A stretch of 64,000 nt of DNA from assembly GCA_977006965.1 (NCBI GenBank), contig OZ345362.1:2542001-2606000 (forward strand), in the 5' to 3' direction. This document shows positions 11,140 to 21,408 of the stretch, in pieces. The stretch is from Phymatolithon calcareum. Its lineage: Eukaryota > Rhodophyta > Florideophyceae > Hapalidiales. The stretch's first letter is position 1. Every line of letters begins with the position of its first letter. Both the position numbers and the translations under genes were made by a program. Below the pieces are notes generated by a model, which did not search any database, was not told the origin of the DNA, and was given only the letters and a program-made list of their open reading frames with translations.

Positions 11140-11262
11140 GGCGATGCGTTGCAGTCTTCCCCGGAAGGGTTACAGCGCAATGCAAAGATGCTCTAGTGTT
11201 GGCGTGCACCGGCGTTGAAGGCTACTAATACAATAATTTGCAATTCGCCCCCGCCCTTTGTC
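11140..11262 (+). repeat. dispersed repeat shared with 46385-46490
   Basis: GCGTTGCAGTCTTCCCCGGAA, GGGTTACAGCGCAATG, GTGTTGGCGTGCACCGGCG correspond in order to TTGTAGTCTACGCCGGAAGG, GGTTGCAGCGCATTG, GTGTTGGCGTGCGCCGACG at 46.4 kb. No coding content was recognised. Confidence 0.55.
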
Positions 11263-11994
11263 AGAGTAGTATTTCTCGTGGGGCTACACTACTGCACAGC
11301 GGCAGTAATGTTGCTGCTTTTGTTTCAAATACGGCGACTGTCGACTAGAAATGATAAACCGCCTATACTACTTTCTTGAGATAGACTACTCTGGGGAAGG
11401 CATCAAGCAACTTGAACTTGCATTTGCAAGGAAGCGTGCAATTGTTGGAAGCAACAGTTTCTTGCTTCTTTTCCCTCTAATCTACCTATCGAGTGAGACT
11501 TTGGAAACTGCTTGCAAGTCGTAGTCGGGTTCACCACGTTTGCAATACGTAGACAGTACCTGAAACATTCGAATAGATGTACTGTGGATGAACACCATGA
11601 AGATCTACTTTCTTCCTTATACGCGTTGTTAGAAATGTTTAAGCGTCCGTGGCCTTTTTTCACCACCAGAAAGGTCGAACCAGTGCTCCCTACAACTTTG
11701 TTTTGCCCTCCTGGACAGCGGTGTGAATTATAATGCCGAAATTAAGGGAATTGCCTATACATTACTGAAACTGTATCGTATTCGAAAAAACAGCCCAATC
11801 ATTGCTTCCAAATCATGTATTACAGCAAAGATTCTACACACTGTAACTTGACGGGTCTGTACCCTCATTGTGATGTAAGCAATTCGCCACGCAGACAATC
11901 ACTATCAGTCCTCTTAGTATAAAAAGAATATCCATATTCTTCCCCTCTCTGTATTCCACAAGCCTGGCCGTTCACAAACCCATCCATCGCAAAG

Positions 11995-12693
11995 ATGACT
12001 AGTGCTATCCAGATGCCGTCCCCCCTTTCCATAAGCCATCTTGTGACTGAGTGTCCCAGTAAGCAAAGTATCAAGTTTCTGCTTAATTCACCGCTTCCGC
12101 CCGATACCAACATCGTCTCTGCAAGTACTTTTGTCAAAACCGAAGCGGAGACCATTGACGATATCTTCGTCGCAGCCTCTCTACTTGTTCGCGCTGCGGA
12201 CGCAGCGTCGTGTGCGACCTGCTCATCCGGAACTGAAACTGATGTTAGAAGAATAAGCAGAGCACAATCATCAGGCTCTGTAGCACCTGTCACACGAAGT
12301 GGGCGAGTGCAAAAACGGCAAAAGAAGACATTGAATTTACATTGTGATACCTGTAAGAGGCTGTTTTCCGATTCGGCGACATTACGCAAACACAGAAGGG
12401 TGGTACACGAGAAGGTTAAGAATTTCAAATGCGATATGTGCCAGCGCAGTTTTGCAGAGAAGTCAAACCTCAAGAAACATGTGATCGCTCTTCATAAGAA
12501 AGAGCGCCCTCACGAATGTGACATGTGCGACAAGTCGTTCAGTTTTACCGATGGACTTAGAAGACATGTGAACAACTGTCATCTTGGGCTGCGCCCGTAC
12601 GACTGCAGGCTCTGTGGTTTCTCTTTTAAACAAAGGACCCATCTGCAGAAGCATCTCGGAACTGTACACAGTGGCACACAGCCTGGCTGCTAA
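11995..12693 (+). CDS. C2H2 zinc-finger protein, four fingers (complete)
   Basis: The 232-aa protein is a probable DNA-binding regulator. ATG 11995 is chosen because the N-terminus MTSAIQMPSP aligns with MVSAFQMQYR of the 21.4-kb paralogue. Residues 24-31 are QSIKFLLN, also conserved there, and then comes a low-complexity acidic and Ser/Thr-rich linker. Lys/Arg-rich RSGRVQKRQKK (101-111) could be a nuclear localisation signal. Four C2H2 fingers follow with zinc ligands C117/C120/H133/H138, C146/C149/H162/H167, C175/C178/H191/H196 and C204/C207/H220/H225. The gene ends at TAA with only seven residues after the last finger. The fingers are nearly identical to those in the partial gene at 2-268. 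No intron is needed. Function beyond nucleic-acid binding is inference. Confidence 0.9.
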   Translation: MTSAIQMPSPLSISHLVTECPSKQSIKFLLNSPLPPDTNIVSASTFVKTEAETIDDIFVAASLLVRAADAASCATCSSGTETDVRRISRAQSSGSVAPVTRSGRVQKRQKKTLNLHCDTCKRLFSDSATLRKHRRVVHEKVKNFKCDMCQRSFAEKSNLKKHVIALHKKERPHECDMCDKSFSFTDGLRRHVNNCHLGLRPYDCRLCGFSFKQRTHLQKHLGTVHSGTQPGC

Positions 12694-12699
12694 AGATAA

Positions 12700-13110
12700 C
12701 ATTTCGGTACCTGAGTTTCGAAAGTAAATCGATCCTCGCAGCTTTGTACCTTTATCGTTACATCCTTTCTAACTTTAAAAAGCGCACTTCCTATCATCTC
12801 TTTGGACATATGCACTTACCTTAGCTGCTGATTTTTTCCGAATAATTTGTTTAAGTCCATACTTCAATACTATTGCATTTTCGATGTCGAAAATATGTCT
12901 CGAGAACTTCAGAATATGAATCTGTGCAGTAAAGCCTCTCTCACTCCAAAACCCACTAGCACAGAAACTTGCTAAACTACAATCGAATAACCTTTCTTGG
13001 CAACCAAAGACCCTAAAAATATTCAAATTCCACGGTCAACGGAAAACTTGCACACGGCAATAAACGCAATTATTTTTCGTTAAAATTTAAGGCTGCTTTT
13101 CGCATATTAT
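12700..13110. other. 3' flank of zinc-finger gene, nothing recognised
   Basis: AT-rich sequence with no ORF of note and no repeat recognised. Confidence 0.3.
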
Positions 13111-13114
13111 GCGG

Positions 13115-13172
13115 AGAATTGAAGTTTATTTAAAAGCCTCGTAGTCTCACGAATATACGGGCAAGGCTTCCT
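13115..13172 (-). mobile_element. LINE-B 3' end scrap
   Basis: Read on the minus strand it gives CTGAGGAAGCCTTGCCCGTA, TATTCGTGAGACTACGAGGC and TTTTAAATAAACTTC. This is the 3' terminus shared with 30715-30785 (plus) and 48146-48205 (minus), where the frame reads PEEALPxY. Only the last ~60 bp are present. Confidence 0.55.
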
Positions 13173-13378
13173 CAGTTTCTACCTTCCAGTGCGTAGACCG
13201 TTGAAACCTATCGCTTGCCGTAGGCGGTGGGGAAAGTTTGGAACTAAGATCGTCCTACCTTCTATGTGGTGTTCTTGTGGGTTCGCTGCGGGTGTTCCCG
13301 CTATTAGGCTTTGTGTCTTGAGGGACATATACTTAACTTCTCGTACATTGATTTCAGAGCACTCCTTCTTCGTTTTCC

Positions 13379-13945
13379 ATGTACTCGATGATGGTCTTGC
13401 TGAATAGCAAAAGCTCGTTAAATGCTTTCTCAGCTCCCATCTTTTGTCTCCATTCAGGTAATATCATGACAGATTGTTTTCCAGAGTTGCCATATGCTGT
13501 CGATATATTATGCAGAGTGCACTGTAAGACGATGATAGCTCGAATCTTTGACATGATCCTCCGGAAGTCAGATGAAACTCTTCGTTGCAGTGTAGATTAT
13601 ATGCTTGTTCGAATAGGAATGTCCCACTATCTTCAAGTTTGGTTTCCTGGTACCTTCTCGATAAATCACTTTACTTCGTATTCCTTCGGTAAAATATTTG
13701 AAAACCCTGGAAAATGGAGCTTGGAAAGGAGAAGAGCAATGTGCCGTATTTTAAGGCCGAAGGACAGAAGAGACATTCTAGCACGATTATTTGAAAGAGC
13801 AAAACGTCAAGGAGATGCAGACCACAAGATTGGATGTGAACCACGCCAAAGTACACCAGTACCTGGCCAGGGCGGCGAACGAAACCCTCTAAAACACAAA
13901 CATCAAGCAGCACCACAGAAGAAAGACCCTGGAAGCCGCCCCTAA
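13379..13945 (+). CDS. hypothetical ORF of 188 aa ahead of a LINE-like tail
   Basis: An ATG-started frame of 188 residues runs without stops. The N-terminal two thirds contain hydrophobic and Cys residues (LPYAVDILCRVHC), and the C-terminal third is strongly basic (WSLERRRAMCRI, KDRRDILARLFERAKRQ). I recognise no family. About 45 bp after the stop comes GCATTAAAGAAAGAAAG (about 13992-14008). The truncated LINE-A copy at 24.5 kb ends in exactly this tail, so the ORF may be the 3' part of a retroelement and not a host gene. A chance ORF cannot be excluded. Confidence 0.3.
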   Translation: MYSMMVLLNSKSSLNAFSAPIFCLHSGNIMTDCFPELPYAVDILCRVHCKTMIARIFDMILRKSDETLRCSVDYMLVRIGMSHYLQVWFPGTFSINHFTSYSFGKIFENPGKWSLERRRAMCRILRPKDRRDILARLFERAKRQGDADHKIGCEPRQSTPVPGQGGERNPLKHKHQAAPQKKDPGSRP

Positions 13946-14339
13946 AGTTGAAAAAAGGATGGGGAGTTGCTATAGGACAACTCCGAAACCTGCATTAAAG
14001 AAAGAAAGTTGAAAAAGACAAAAAAACGTCCTATATCACACACTGAGAGAACACTGCCGCCGCATTTGTGTTTCAAGGCACGGAGATACAAAACACTGCC
14101 CATAAAATGTTCATCTGGAACATTCTCGACCGTGAGCACCTCGGGGCTCCTAGACAGGAAAAACTGGAAAAGATGCTACCGGAGATATCAAGACAGGTCT
14201 ATCAAGAGACGAGCTATCATCGGAAGAAAGTGCCTATACAAGAAGAGCACTTGACGAAGTCTTGCCATGTTTCGAGCGGCCAATGCTCTGGCCAAAATTA
14301 AATCATATATCTCACTCCCCGTCGACTATGCGTGACCAA

Positions 14340-14552
14340 GTACAGCGGAATAATTTCCCCCCTCGAGGCCCAATTATGGATCAGAGGTAGGTTTTTATAT
14401 TCCACCAGATCGAGTCGCACCCGACCATCAAACGTTCAAACAAGAAAGACCCTGTACGTGGCCGTACGGCCATCGCAACGTTGCCACAAGTGTCTGCAGA
14501 TGCGCTGGTAACTTTTAAATAAAATCTTCCACTTCTTCTTCTTCTTAATTTA
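14340..14552 (+). repeat. TTC-tailed repeat family, long copy 1
   Basis: It starts near AATAATTTCCCCCCTCGAGG, continues with GATCAGAGGTAGGTTTTTAT, then GTGTCTGCAGATGCGCTGGT, AACTTTTAAATAAAATCTTC and (TTC)n. The same blocks recur in order at 14783-15006, so the family unit is at least ~215 bp. Confidence 0.65.
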
Positions 14553-14782
14553 CGGACCCGGGACGTCGGTAAACTCGCCCATCGCGCTCCGGCGCACGCA
14601 AGACTGGGGACGTCAGTAACCCCACGCCACCCCGCGCGGATCGGCGGGCAGGCCGAGCGAGAGTAAGTCCTGAAGATCGGCACGGCACGCGGACCCGGGA
14701 CGTCGGTAAACTTGCTTCGGCGCGGGAAACGACCTCGGACGTCATAAAATTTTCCTTTCCGCACGTTCACACGATACGATGC

Positions 14783-15006
14783 TCTGCGTGGCCATTGAAG
14801 TGAAATGATTTTCCCCCTCGAGATCTCTCCGTTGAGATCAGAGGTAGGTTTTCTAATTTTGCTGACTATAGCCGTTTTTATGCGAAATGGAGCCTCTGGG
14901 CTCTGAATTGAGTCCTCGTGGCTCATCAGAAGTGTTGCCCCAAGCGTCTGCAGATGCGTTGGTAACAGTATAATAAAAATCTTCACTTCTTCTTCTTCTT
15001 CTTAAT
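14783..15006 (+). repeat. TTC-tailed repeat family, long copy 2
   Basis: AATGATTTTCCCCCTCGAGA, GATCAGAGGTAGGTTTTCTA, CAAGCGTCTGCAGATGCGTT, GGTAACAGTATAATAAAAAT and a TTC tail align with copy 1 about 445 bp upstream. The middle part differs. The 14.55-14.75 kb spacer is GC-rich and carries CGGACCCGGGACGTCGGTAA twice (about 14553 and 14691). Confidence 0.65.
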
Positions 15007-15152
15007 TTAGAATGTACCACTGACCGCCAAATTGATGAAAATCAGCTGAGTTTGATCATTTCGCCTGAGCCAGGAGCGTGGAGGGTGACCAATCAAAGAG
15101 AGCCATATGGTCGAGCTCGAAAAAGTTGACAACGCATAACGCTGTATTCTGA

Positions 15153-15192
15153 ACGGAGCGTATTTGTGCAATCCTCAGCAAATACGCTCCGT
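15153..15192. repeat. short hairpin
   Basis: ACGGAGCGTATTTG at 15153-15166 is perfectly complementary to CAAATACGCTCCGT at 15179-15192, with a 12-nt loop. It is a 14-bp inverted repeat of unknown role. Confidence 0.55.
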
Positions 15193-15533
15193 ACACGCAA
15201 CCTTCTGCTTACTTGTATCATAATTCTCTACGTCAGATCTACTCCACAGGTTTTATTCGCACATAGATGTTACGTATACGTTAAGAGGGTAACTGCTGTT
15301 CGACTGTGCTGGGTGAATCGCCATACAGGTCCAGCACTGCCAGCGCTGCAACTTCTATGTCTTTGTGACAAAAAGACTGGCGACACTGCGGAACTGGAGT
15401 TATTCTTCGTGCAACTGATAATTATTAACAGCAATGACCATCAATGTACACGGAAAGACCACTGTTCCGTCTTGTATCAATGACCGGTTGCACAAAACAG
15501 CATGGTTTCTTCAGTGGCAGTTTCACGGCCTTT

Positions 15534-15612
15534 CAGAGCCGACTGTAGAGTGCAAACCGAGGCTTCAATGTCATTTTCTGAAGCCCCAGTTTGCGCCCTA
15601 CAGTCGGCTCTG
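15534..15612. repeat. 79-nt imperfect hairpin
   Basis: CAGAGCCGACTGTAG at 15534 pairs with CTACAGTCGGCTCTG ending at 15612. The inner arms GCAAAC/GTTTGC and GGCTTCA/TGAAGCC continue the stem with small bulges to an ~11-nt loop. The shape resembles a microRNA precursor or a small foldback transposon. No expression evidence is available. Confidence 0.5.
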
Positions 15613-16520
15613 TGGTATGTCAGTACAACTTCTTTGCAGTCTTGCTGCTCTATCTGCTTTAACCATTCATTGCACGAACGCGCCGTACTTCTGCGTTGGC
15701 CAGCGCGACCTACGTCCGTCGACGCACTCCTGAACAAGCATCGGTTCGAAATGATTGCATGATGCGACAAATAGCTAGACCGGTACTTGTGCGTAGAGTA
15801 TCGGAGCGTCAACTTTTTCATAAACTTCCTAGCACCGATTACTGTTATGGTTGTTTCATTATTACACACAGATTTCGAATAATCCCTCAAAATGAACCAT
15901 TGAAAAGTATTGGCGTGAGTAGCATTACTCGCCGACTATCCCTATTTCCCTATAAACCAAGACAGAGGTCGGAGCTTTATTCTAGTAAATATCCTGATAA
16001 AAATTTAGCTCGTAATTAATTGGATTTATTTAGAAGGTATCATATGTCCCAACTGGAGGAAAGTCGGCATATTTCTAGGCATATTCTATTAGCATTGAAA
16101 ATTCAGCTCCCTTAATCGGAATTACATAGAATCACGTCAATGGCTCTAACCAAGTCAATCTCTTCTGCTGGGGTCCATGAAGGCTCATTCAGGATTCTCT
16201 TGAGTGTTCCAACTGCCCATGATCCTTGACTGCCGATTTTTTCAATTAACTTCGGTGAGTTTTTCGGAAAATAGCCTACAAACCTCCTTGCACAAAGAAT
16301 TCTGAATCTGCTTTCTCACTGCTTGGTGCGGTATACTATTCTTGGCGAACGTAATTTTCCTATAAATATTTAGCTCTACTGTCACACAGTCAAAATTCAA
16401 AAAATTTGATTTATCGTGCAAACTCTACGTTTTGCTAGAGGGGCAAGCGCCGACGCCACGACGCTTAGTTTAATTTCTCCGCCTCGTCATGGCATTGACA
16501 TAACCTATGGAAGCTTCGGC
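15613..16520. other. no recognisable gene
   Basis: Short ORFs only, with no motif recognised. Confidence 0.3.
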
Positions 16521-16527
16521 ACGTGAA

Positions 16528-16564
16528 TGACGGAGACGCCCAGAGCCTCTGGGCGTCTCCGTCA
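16528..16564. repeat. perfect 18-bp palindrome with 1-nt centre
   Basis: TGACGGAGACGCCCAGAG at 16528-16545 is followed by one C and then its exact reverse complement at 16547-16564. The stem is GC-rich in otherwise AT-rich DNA. Confidence 0.7.
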
Positions 16565-16880
16565 CTCAAATTGTGTGTAACTATAAAAACAAAAATATCG
16601 AAAACGACATCATTTCATTTTTATTCTGTTTATTCAAAATGTCTCCTACGACAGTTACGGATGCTGTCAATATAATAGTTTCGTCTCTCAACAGCTGTAC
16701 AGATTGGACGCTGCGACCCAAAGGGAAATGCATGTTACCGAGTCAGGTAACTATTTCGAGGGTCCATACTGCGTTTGATAGTCTGTGGAAAATTGGAAAA
16801 TTACATGTACTACCATGGCACTCCTGGGTGATATAAATATACTGTAGTAAGTTGGATAGCTGAAAGGATATAATTACTAG

Positions 16881-16972
16881 GATGGATGGATTTCTGTTTT
16901 ATTGAAGCTCCCTTAGTCAATTATCATTGCACCTGAGAGACTTTTCGTTGCGCTACAATCCTTCGCTTACGT
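16881..16972 (-). mobile_element. small ATCC-tailed element, copy 1
   Basis: On the minus strand the sequence runs AACGTAAGCGAAGGATTGTA, GCGCAACGAAAAGTCTCTCA, GGTGCAATGATAATTGACTA, AGGGAGCTTCAATAAAACAG, AAATCCATCCATCC. By eye it is the same as the 25394-25486 insertion inside the hAT element. An (ATCC)n tail indicates a retroposed SINE-like or LINE-3'-end sequence. No target duplication is obvious here. Confidence 0.7.
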
Positions 16973-16999
16973 TTTCATTTTGATTTCGGACATTTTCTT

Positions 17000-18005
17000 T
17001 GGACGGTATCAACTGCCATTTCCAGCATCTCTTACTAGGATAGCGTGCCGTGTAAAGAAAACCCATCTCTTTTTCAATGAATATATATGGTTTCTTAGGT
17101 GTGATAGAAGTGGATTCGTTTACAATTTCCCTCGCTGTTGCCCGTGGTGAACTTCTAAAACTGTTAGCAAACAAAATAAAAAATAGGTCGGTTAGTATTG
17201 GGACGAGAATCGTCTTTGGCGGAGATTAGTTAACACTGGCACAGAATCTGGAGCCGCCATCTCTGACCATGGTCCGGGCGTTAACATGGCACTGCGTATA
17301 TAGAACAGGGCGTCAGAGGAAGACTGAAATGACAAGGGAGGTCACACGTCACATCCGTAACAGGGAACAGAAAGAGATTCTTGGACTATTTGCCTAACTC
17401 ATCTCCAGATTTGGAGTTGAAGCCTGAGACTCTTGTTCCGTGACGTGAATTCAGAAGGGTTTCAACACCACTGCGAAAACTACCTCTTGCAGGTGTTTGT
17501 GTAAGTTGAACAAATAATCTCATTGCATAAATGCGTATTTCGAAGTTTTCCTGGCTACCAAACTGGAGGTTAAAGGTGACAAAAATTCCTACCCATATCT
17601 TCACATAGTTCCACATGCTTTCAGGGAAGTATTATAGCCATTCGCGCCGGAGCCAAAGTGCACGGCTCTTTTCGCGCGGTGGGATTTTCGTCTACTCTTG
17701 CGTGAGACAGTGGAATGATAGGTGGAGGATTTCATTAATGACGCTACGCAAAAGGAAGGACCGCCACTTAAAAAAGTGCATTCAGACAAGCTAGCTCTGC
17801 TACCCAAGGATATTCGTAGGAAAAAAGAAGCCAGACTGCAAACAATGATCAGCACTATTCAGGGGCAGAATCCCAAGAGTAGTTATGTTGCGGTAAGATA
17901 TAGTATGTAATCCTGCCATCTAATTTAAAATGAGACCATGTTGGCCTTTTCATTCGTGCAATAATGGACTCTGGAGTGTGGGATGTACCTATATCAATGA
18001 GTTTT
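17000..18005. other. no recognisable gene
   Basis: Short ORFs only. 17722-17910 (plus, 62 aa) is lysine-rich but unsupported. Confidence 0.25.
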
Positions 18006-18009
18006 ATAT

Positions 18010-18428
18010 ACTGTAGCATCAGGGAAATGTTAAAGAGGGGGAGAAAAGCTTGCTCGGTGGCATACCACTTAGTAATATACATTCTAAAAAAACGATGCGT
18101 GCATTGTGCATAGTGAATTATGAGGAGATCACTGCATCAAAACCTTTTCGACAAAGCACGGCACTGCCAGGGTCACGAGGCAGTCCAACCTTATCTACAG
18201 TACTGTATTCTAGCTTTTTCTTACTAAGAAACGAGCAGAGCAACGAGATGCAGTAGCAGCTCCTAATGTTCGGAATAGGCATGCAGGTTTTTTATTTCTC
18301 TGGTATTTTTATGATGCGTTCTTTCTCGAATGTTTCTGTTTCATACGGGCTCGACATGGGTTCGCATTGGAAAAGTGGTATGATGAGGGGCTCGCTTTTC
18401 TCCCTCTTTTTAACATTCCCGTTAAGGA
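18010..18428. repeat. inverted pair of related ~60-bp blocks
   Basis: AATGTTAAAGAGGGGGAGAA, AAGC...GGCATACCACTT (about 18025-18070) reappears inverted at about 18372-18425 (AAGTGGTATGATGAGG, CTTTTCTCCCTCTTTTTAACATT). The two encode similar peptides in opposite directions, KWYATEQAFLPLFNI (minus) and KWYDEGLAFLPLFNI (plus). A divergent duplicated coding fragment or transposon ends would both explain this. Confidence 0.45.
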
Positions 18429-18429
18429 A

Positions 18430-19790
18430 GTGATATTAAATTTATGCTGTTTCCACCTACAGACACTTGGGACAACACTGCTTCCGTTCCACAAGGACTC
18501 GGTACGAATGGATCTCAAGAGCCTCATTTCAACAAAGCGGTTTTGCAGCGAAATCCATCACCAACTTCCTAGCGCAAAAAACGATCTTCTGGGAAAAGAT
18601 CAGTTCGAATCACGTTCCACGCAGCATCTGTCTACCATTTCCGCGCGGAGATTCGCCCGGGAGACCTAATCGACTAGTCCTGTGTGACAAAAATGTAGTC
18701 GCTCCCATCTGCTATTAAAGGTAGGTGATATTTCTTACGTCAGTGTCGGGGCTGACATGAGGCTTATGAGATTCAATTGTGCTCAGTAGAAGCTCATTGT
18801 GAAGCACAATTTTGATTGGGTGAGAAAAGCCGCGGTAGATGTTCACGACGTTGTTATCAACCAAACTGCACTCTTTCAGTGCCTATCATATTTCTTCACC
18901 TTTCTCAAATTCGCGAATAGGTCCGCTTGGCTCAGCTCAATCGATTTCGGTCGCAGATTCCTGGAGTCAGAGATTACATGTTACTCTCGGATCCGAAAAG
19001 CTTAGATAGAGGCTGCTTTCCTTCAGAGTGCACCCGGATCATGCTGTGCGTCAACGGCGTGAAAGGGAGCAAGAACTCAACCAACGTCTGTACGGGCGTC
19101 TTACAAGATCGAATGGAAAACGAGGAATTGAATCTTGATCGCGAGCTCATATGTGTTGAATCGTGCTGAGCGTGCTACGTGTTGCTAAACGGGGTCTTCA
19201 GAAAAATGCCTCGTCTAATCGAACCACATATGACTGGGAGCCGAGAATGGTGCTCGTCAAAGAGCTTCCTATTTCTTGTGCCACCAGCACTATTCCCCTC
19301 CGGTAACTCTAAACTTTGCATTTAAACATTGAGCGGCGTTCTCGCTTATTCCATCCTAGTCCAAGTACGCTCGGCCTCGACAGCTCGCAGATACCAACCA
19401 TCTCGTCCTTTCCATTTCATCACATTGACAAAATTGCTCGAGGAACAATTAGCTGCACCTTCAGCAACTCCATTTTCTCATTCGTGCCATTTTTCAATAT
19501 CGTAGAGTGCGGCATTTGTAAAATTTCTTTCCGTAAACACTTGCACTGGGAGCTTGAGGGAAAGAGCACATGCGTTTTAGCCAATTCCTTTGCATTTTCT
19601 TAGTCATTTAGAGTGTTGAGCACATTTTGAAGAAAAACGCAGATAAGGTTTTGATCTCCACATGCGAGTTTTCTTGAATCTCTAATTGTCTATGTACCAT
19701 TTGAGATTCATTTCGTAGAGCTTCGCGCTTCCTGCCCTCAGTTGTTGACAGCTGTTGTCACCAACAGGATGAACAGTGAATATTGTTTAG
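18430..19790. other. no recognisable gene
   Basis: ORFs are up to ~100 aa on the plus strand, none with a recognisable motif. Confidence 0.25.
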
Positions 19791-19795
19791 GCTAA

Positions 19796-20652
19796 ATATT
19801 TTCCCTGTCACTAATTTTCACGTCTGTGTCACTAAATTGAAAAACAGCACGTCAGTGTCACTAATATGAAAAACAGCAATTCAGTGTCACTATTCTAAGA
19901 AACGATGGCTCAGTGTCCCTAATCCTAAAAATCGCTCTTCTGTGTCACTTAAAGCAACTCAATAAGACACAATTATTCTCTTCGGGAAAAGTTTCGGAAA
20001 AGGTTTTCGCAACTGCTATCGGTATGAAGCTGGTCGAGGTATACGTTAACCACTGGTACAGTTTGCCATTTTATAGCACCTTAATTTAGCTGGAGCTCAA
20101 GATTTCATGGGGAATATTCTGCTCCATAAAACTGCAGGCCTTCAGTTGACCGTTCAGAGCCATTAATCATGCCTGCGATTTTGGGAGAGCTTTGCCATTG
20201 ACCACAGAACACTTCTGCAAAAATTTCTCTTTGGCCCGATTTATCCACGTTATGGGCCAATTCGACTTTGTCAGACCGTTACAAAGGAAAACAATACCAC
20301 CCGATGAGTATCATAAAGATTCTGAAAACCTTGTGCACAACACCTGGAGCTTGCGAAACGTGCACTTGGCAACAAGTATTACTCCGTGCCAAATTTTTAC
20401 AAGATGAAAAGACTTTGCAACAATTATTTCCCGAAAATTGTACATTTCTAGCTTCTTCTGTAATTTTTAGTGACATGGTCGATTCGTTTGGAAGATTAGT
20501 GACACTGAGATGCCATTTTTGGAAAATAGTGACACCAAGGCACTGTTTTGCAGATTAGTGACACTGACGTGTCATTTTGCAAAATAGTGACACTGAAATG
20601 TCTTTTTCCCGATTAGTGACACAGACGCGAGAATTAGTGACACTGAAAATAT
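19796..20652. mobile_element. foldback/TIR element with arrays of GTGTCACTAAT
   Basis: The left end (19796-19951) carries GTCACTAA-type units about every 30-38 bp, separated by spacers such as AAAACAGCACGTCA. The right end (20463-20652) carries the same units in inverted orientation (ATTAGTGACACTGA). The outermost parts pair as ATATTTT, TGTCACTAATT, CGTCTGTGTCACTAA on both sides. About 500 bp without a convincing gene lie between. This is the layout of a non-autonomous DNA transposon with repeated transposase-binding sites. The CACTA-like core is suggestive but the superfamily is unassigned, and no target duplication is clear. Confidence 0.65.
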
Positions 20653-20659
20653 GCGTCCA

Positions 20660-21405
20660 ATATGTTTATGTTCCAATGTTTCTCCAAAATTTTTAATTGC
20701 CCGAGTCAGCTTACCCCCCTTTCCAGCATAACACTAAATCTCCAATGAAGGGACTATACACGTAGAAATGCAGTCATTCGAGCTTGCAGTGCTCCCATGC
20801 ATTCAGGAATTGCATGGCTCTTGCTCGAGGGACGTCAAAACGACCTGAAACAGTGCAAGCGCCAGGAAAATTCTCCGGTGAGTAAGGCCTTTCCTTGTAC
20901 ACCGTACTCCATGAGAATAACGTTTTCAATACAGCTGTTTTCCGAGTAGAGAGGTGCTTCTATATTAATCTCAGGGATTACCAGCTTTAGTATGCCAGCC
21001 CTGCTGCTTAACTATCTTCCCATCCATCGCGTCGACTAATCATTTGGACCAGTTGGACCGCCTTTCCAATCCTTCGTTATGTTGGTACAATATGGTTACT
21101 CAAACTATCTAGATGGCTGAAGATCAATGAATTCTGTAGACCGACGAGGACAGCGCACGATATGTTTGCGTCACGTATAGCCCTTTTCTAGAAATCGAAA
21201 AGAACGAAAGCAATGAAAACATCCTGACAACAAACAAAAACACAATGGGACCAAATGGACCAATATGAAGCTTGTGTATGTCTATCGTGATGTCACCTAG
21301 CACGATTACTATAAAAACCAAGAATTGCCTATAGTTTCTCTATTTCAACCATCTCTTCCCCCAGCTGTTCAGCTCGTTCAATGCACAGCCACATCAATTT
21401 GGCGA
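20660..21405. other. upstream region of third zinc-finger gene
   Basis: No gene was recognised. ACTATAAAAACCA at about 21308 contains a TATA-like TATAAAA about 100 bp ahead of the ATG at 21409 and may be its promoter. Confidence 0.3.
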
Positions 21406-21408
21406 ACA

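Noticed and set aside
11865-12473. 202-codon ORF on the minus strand
   Set aside because: It is antisense to the zinc-finger gene at 11995-12693, with no domain. The plus strand has clear C2H2 fingers.
19802-20646. CRISPR-like array because of ~35-bp spaced repeats
   Set aside because: Repeats are short (about 11 bp conserved), inverted between the two ends, with similar spacers and no cas genes, in a eukaryotic context. A transposon with subterminal repeats fits better.
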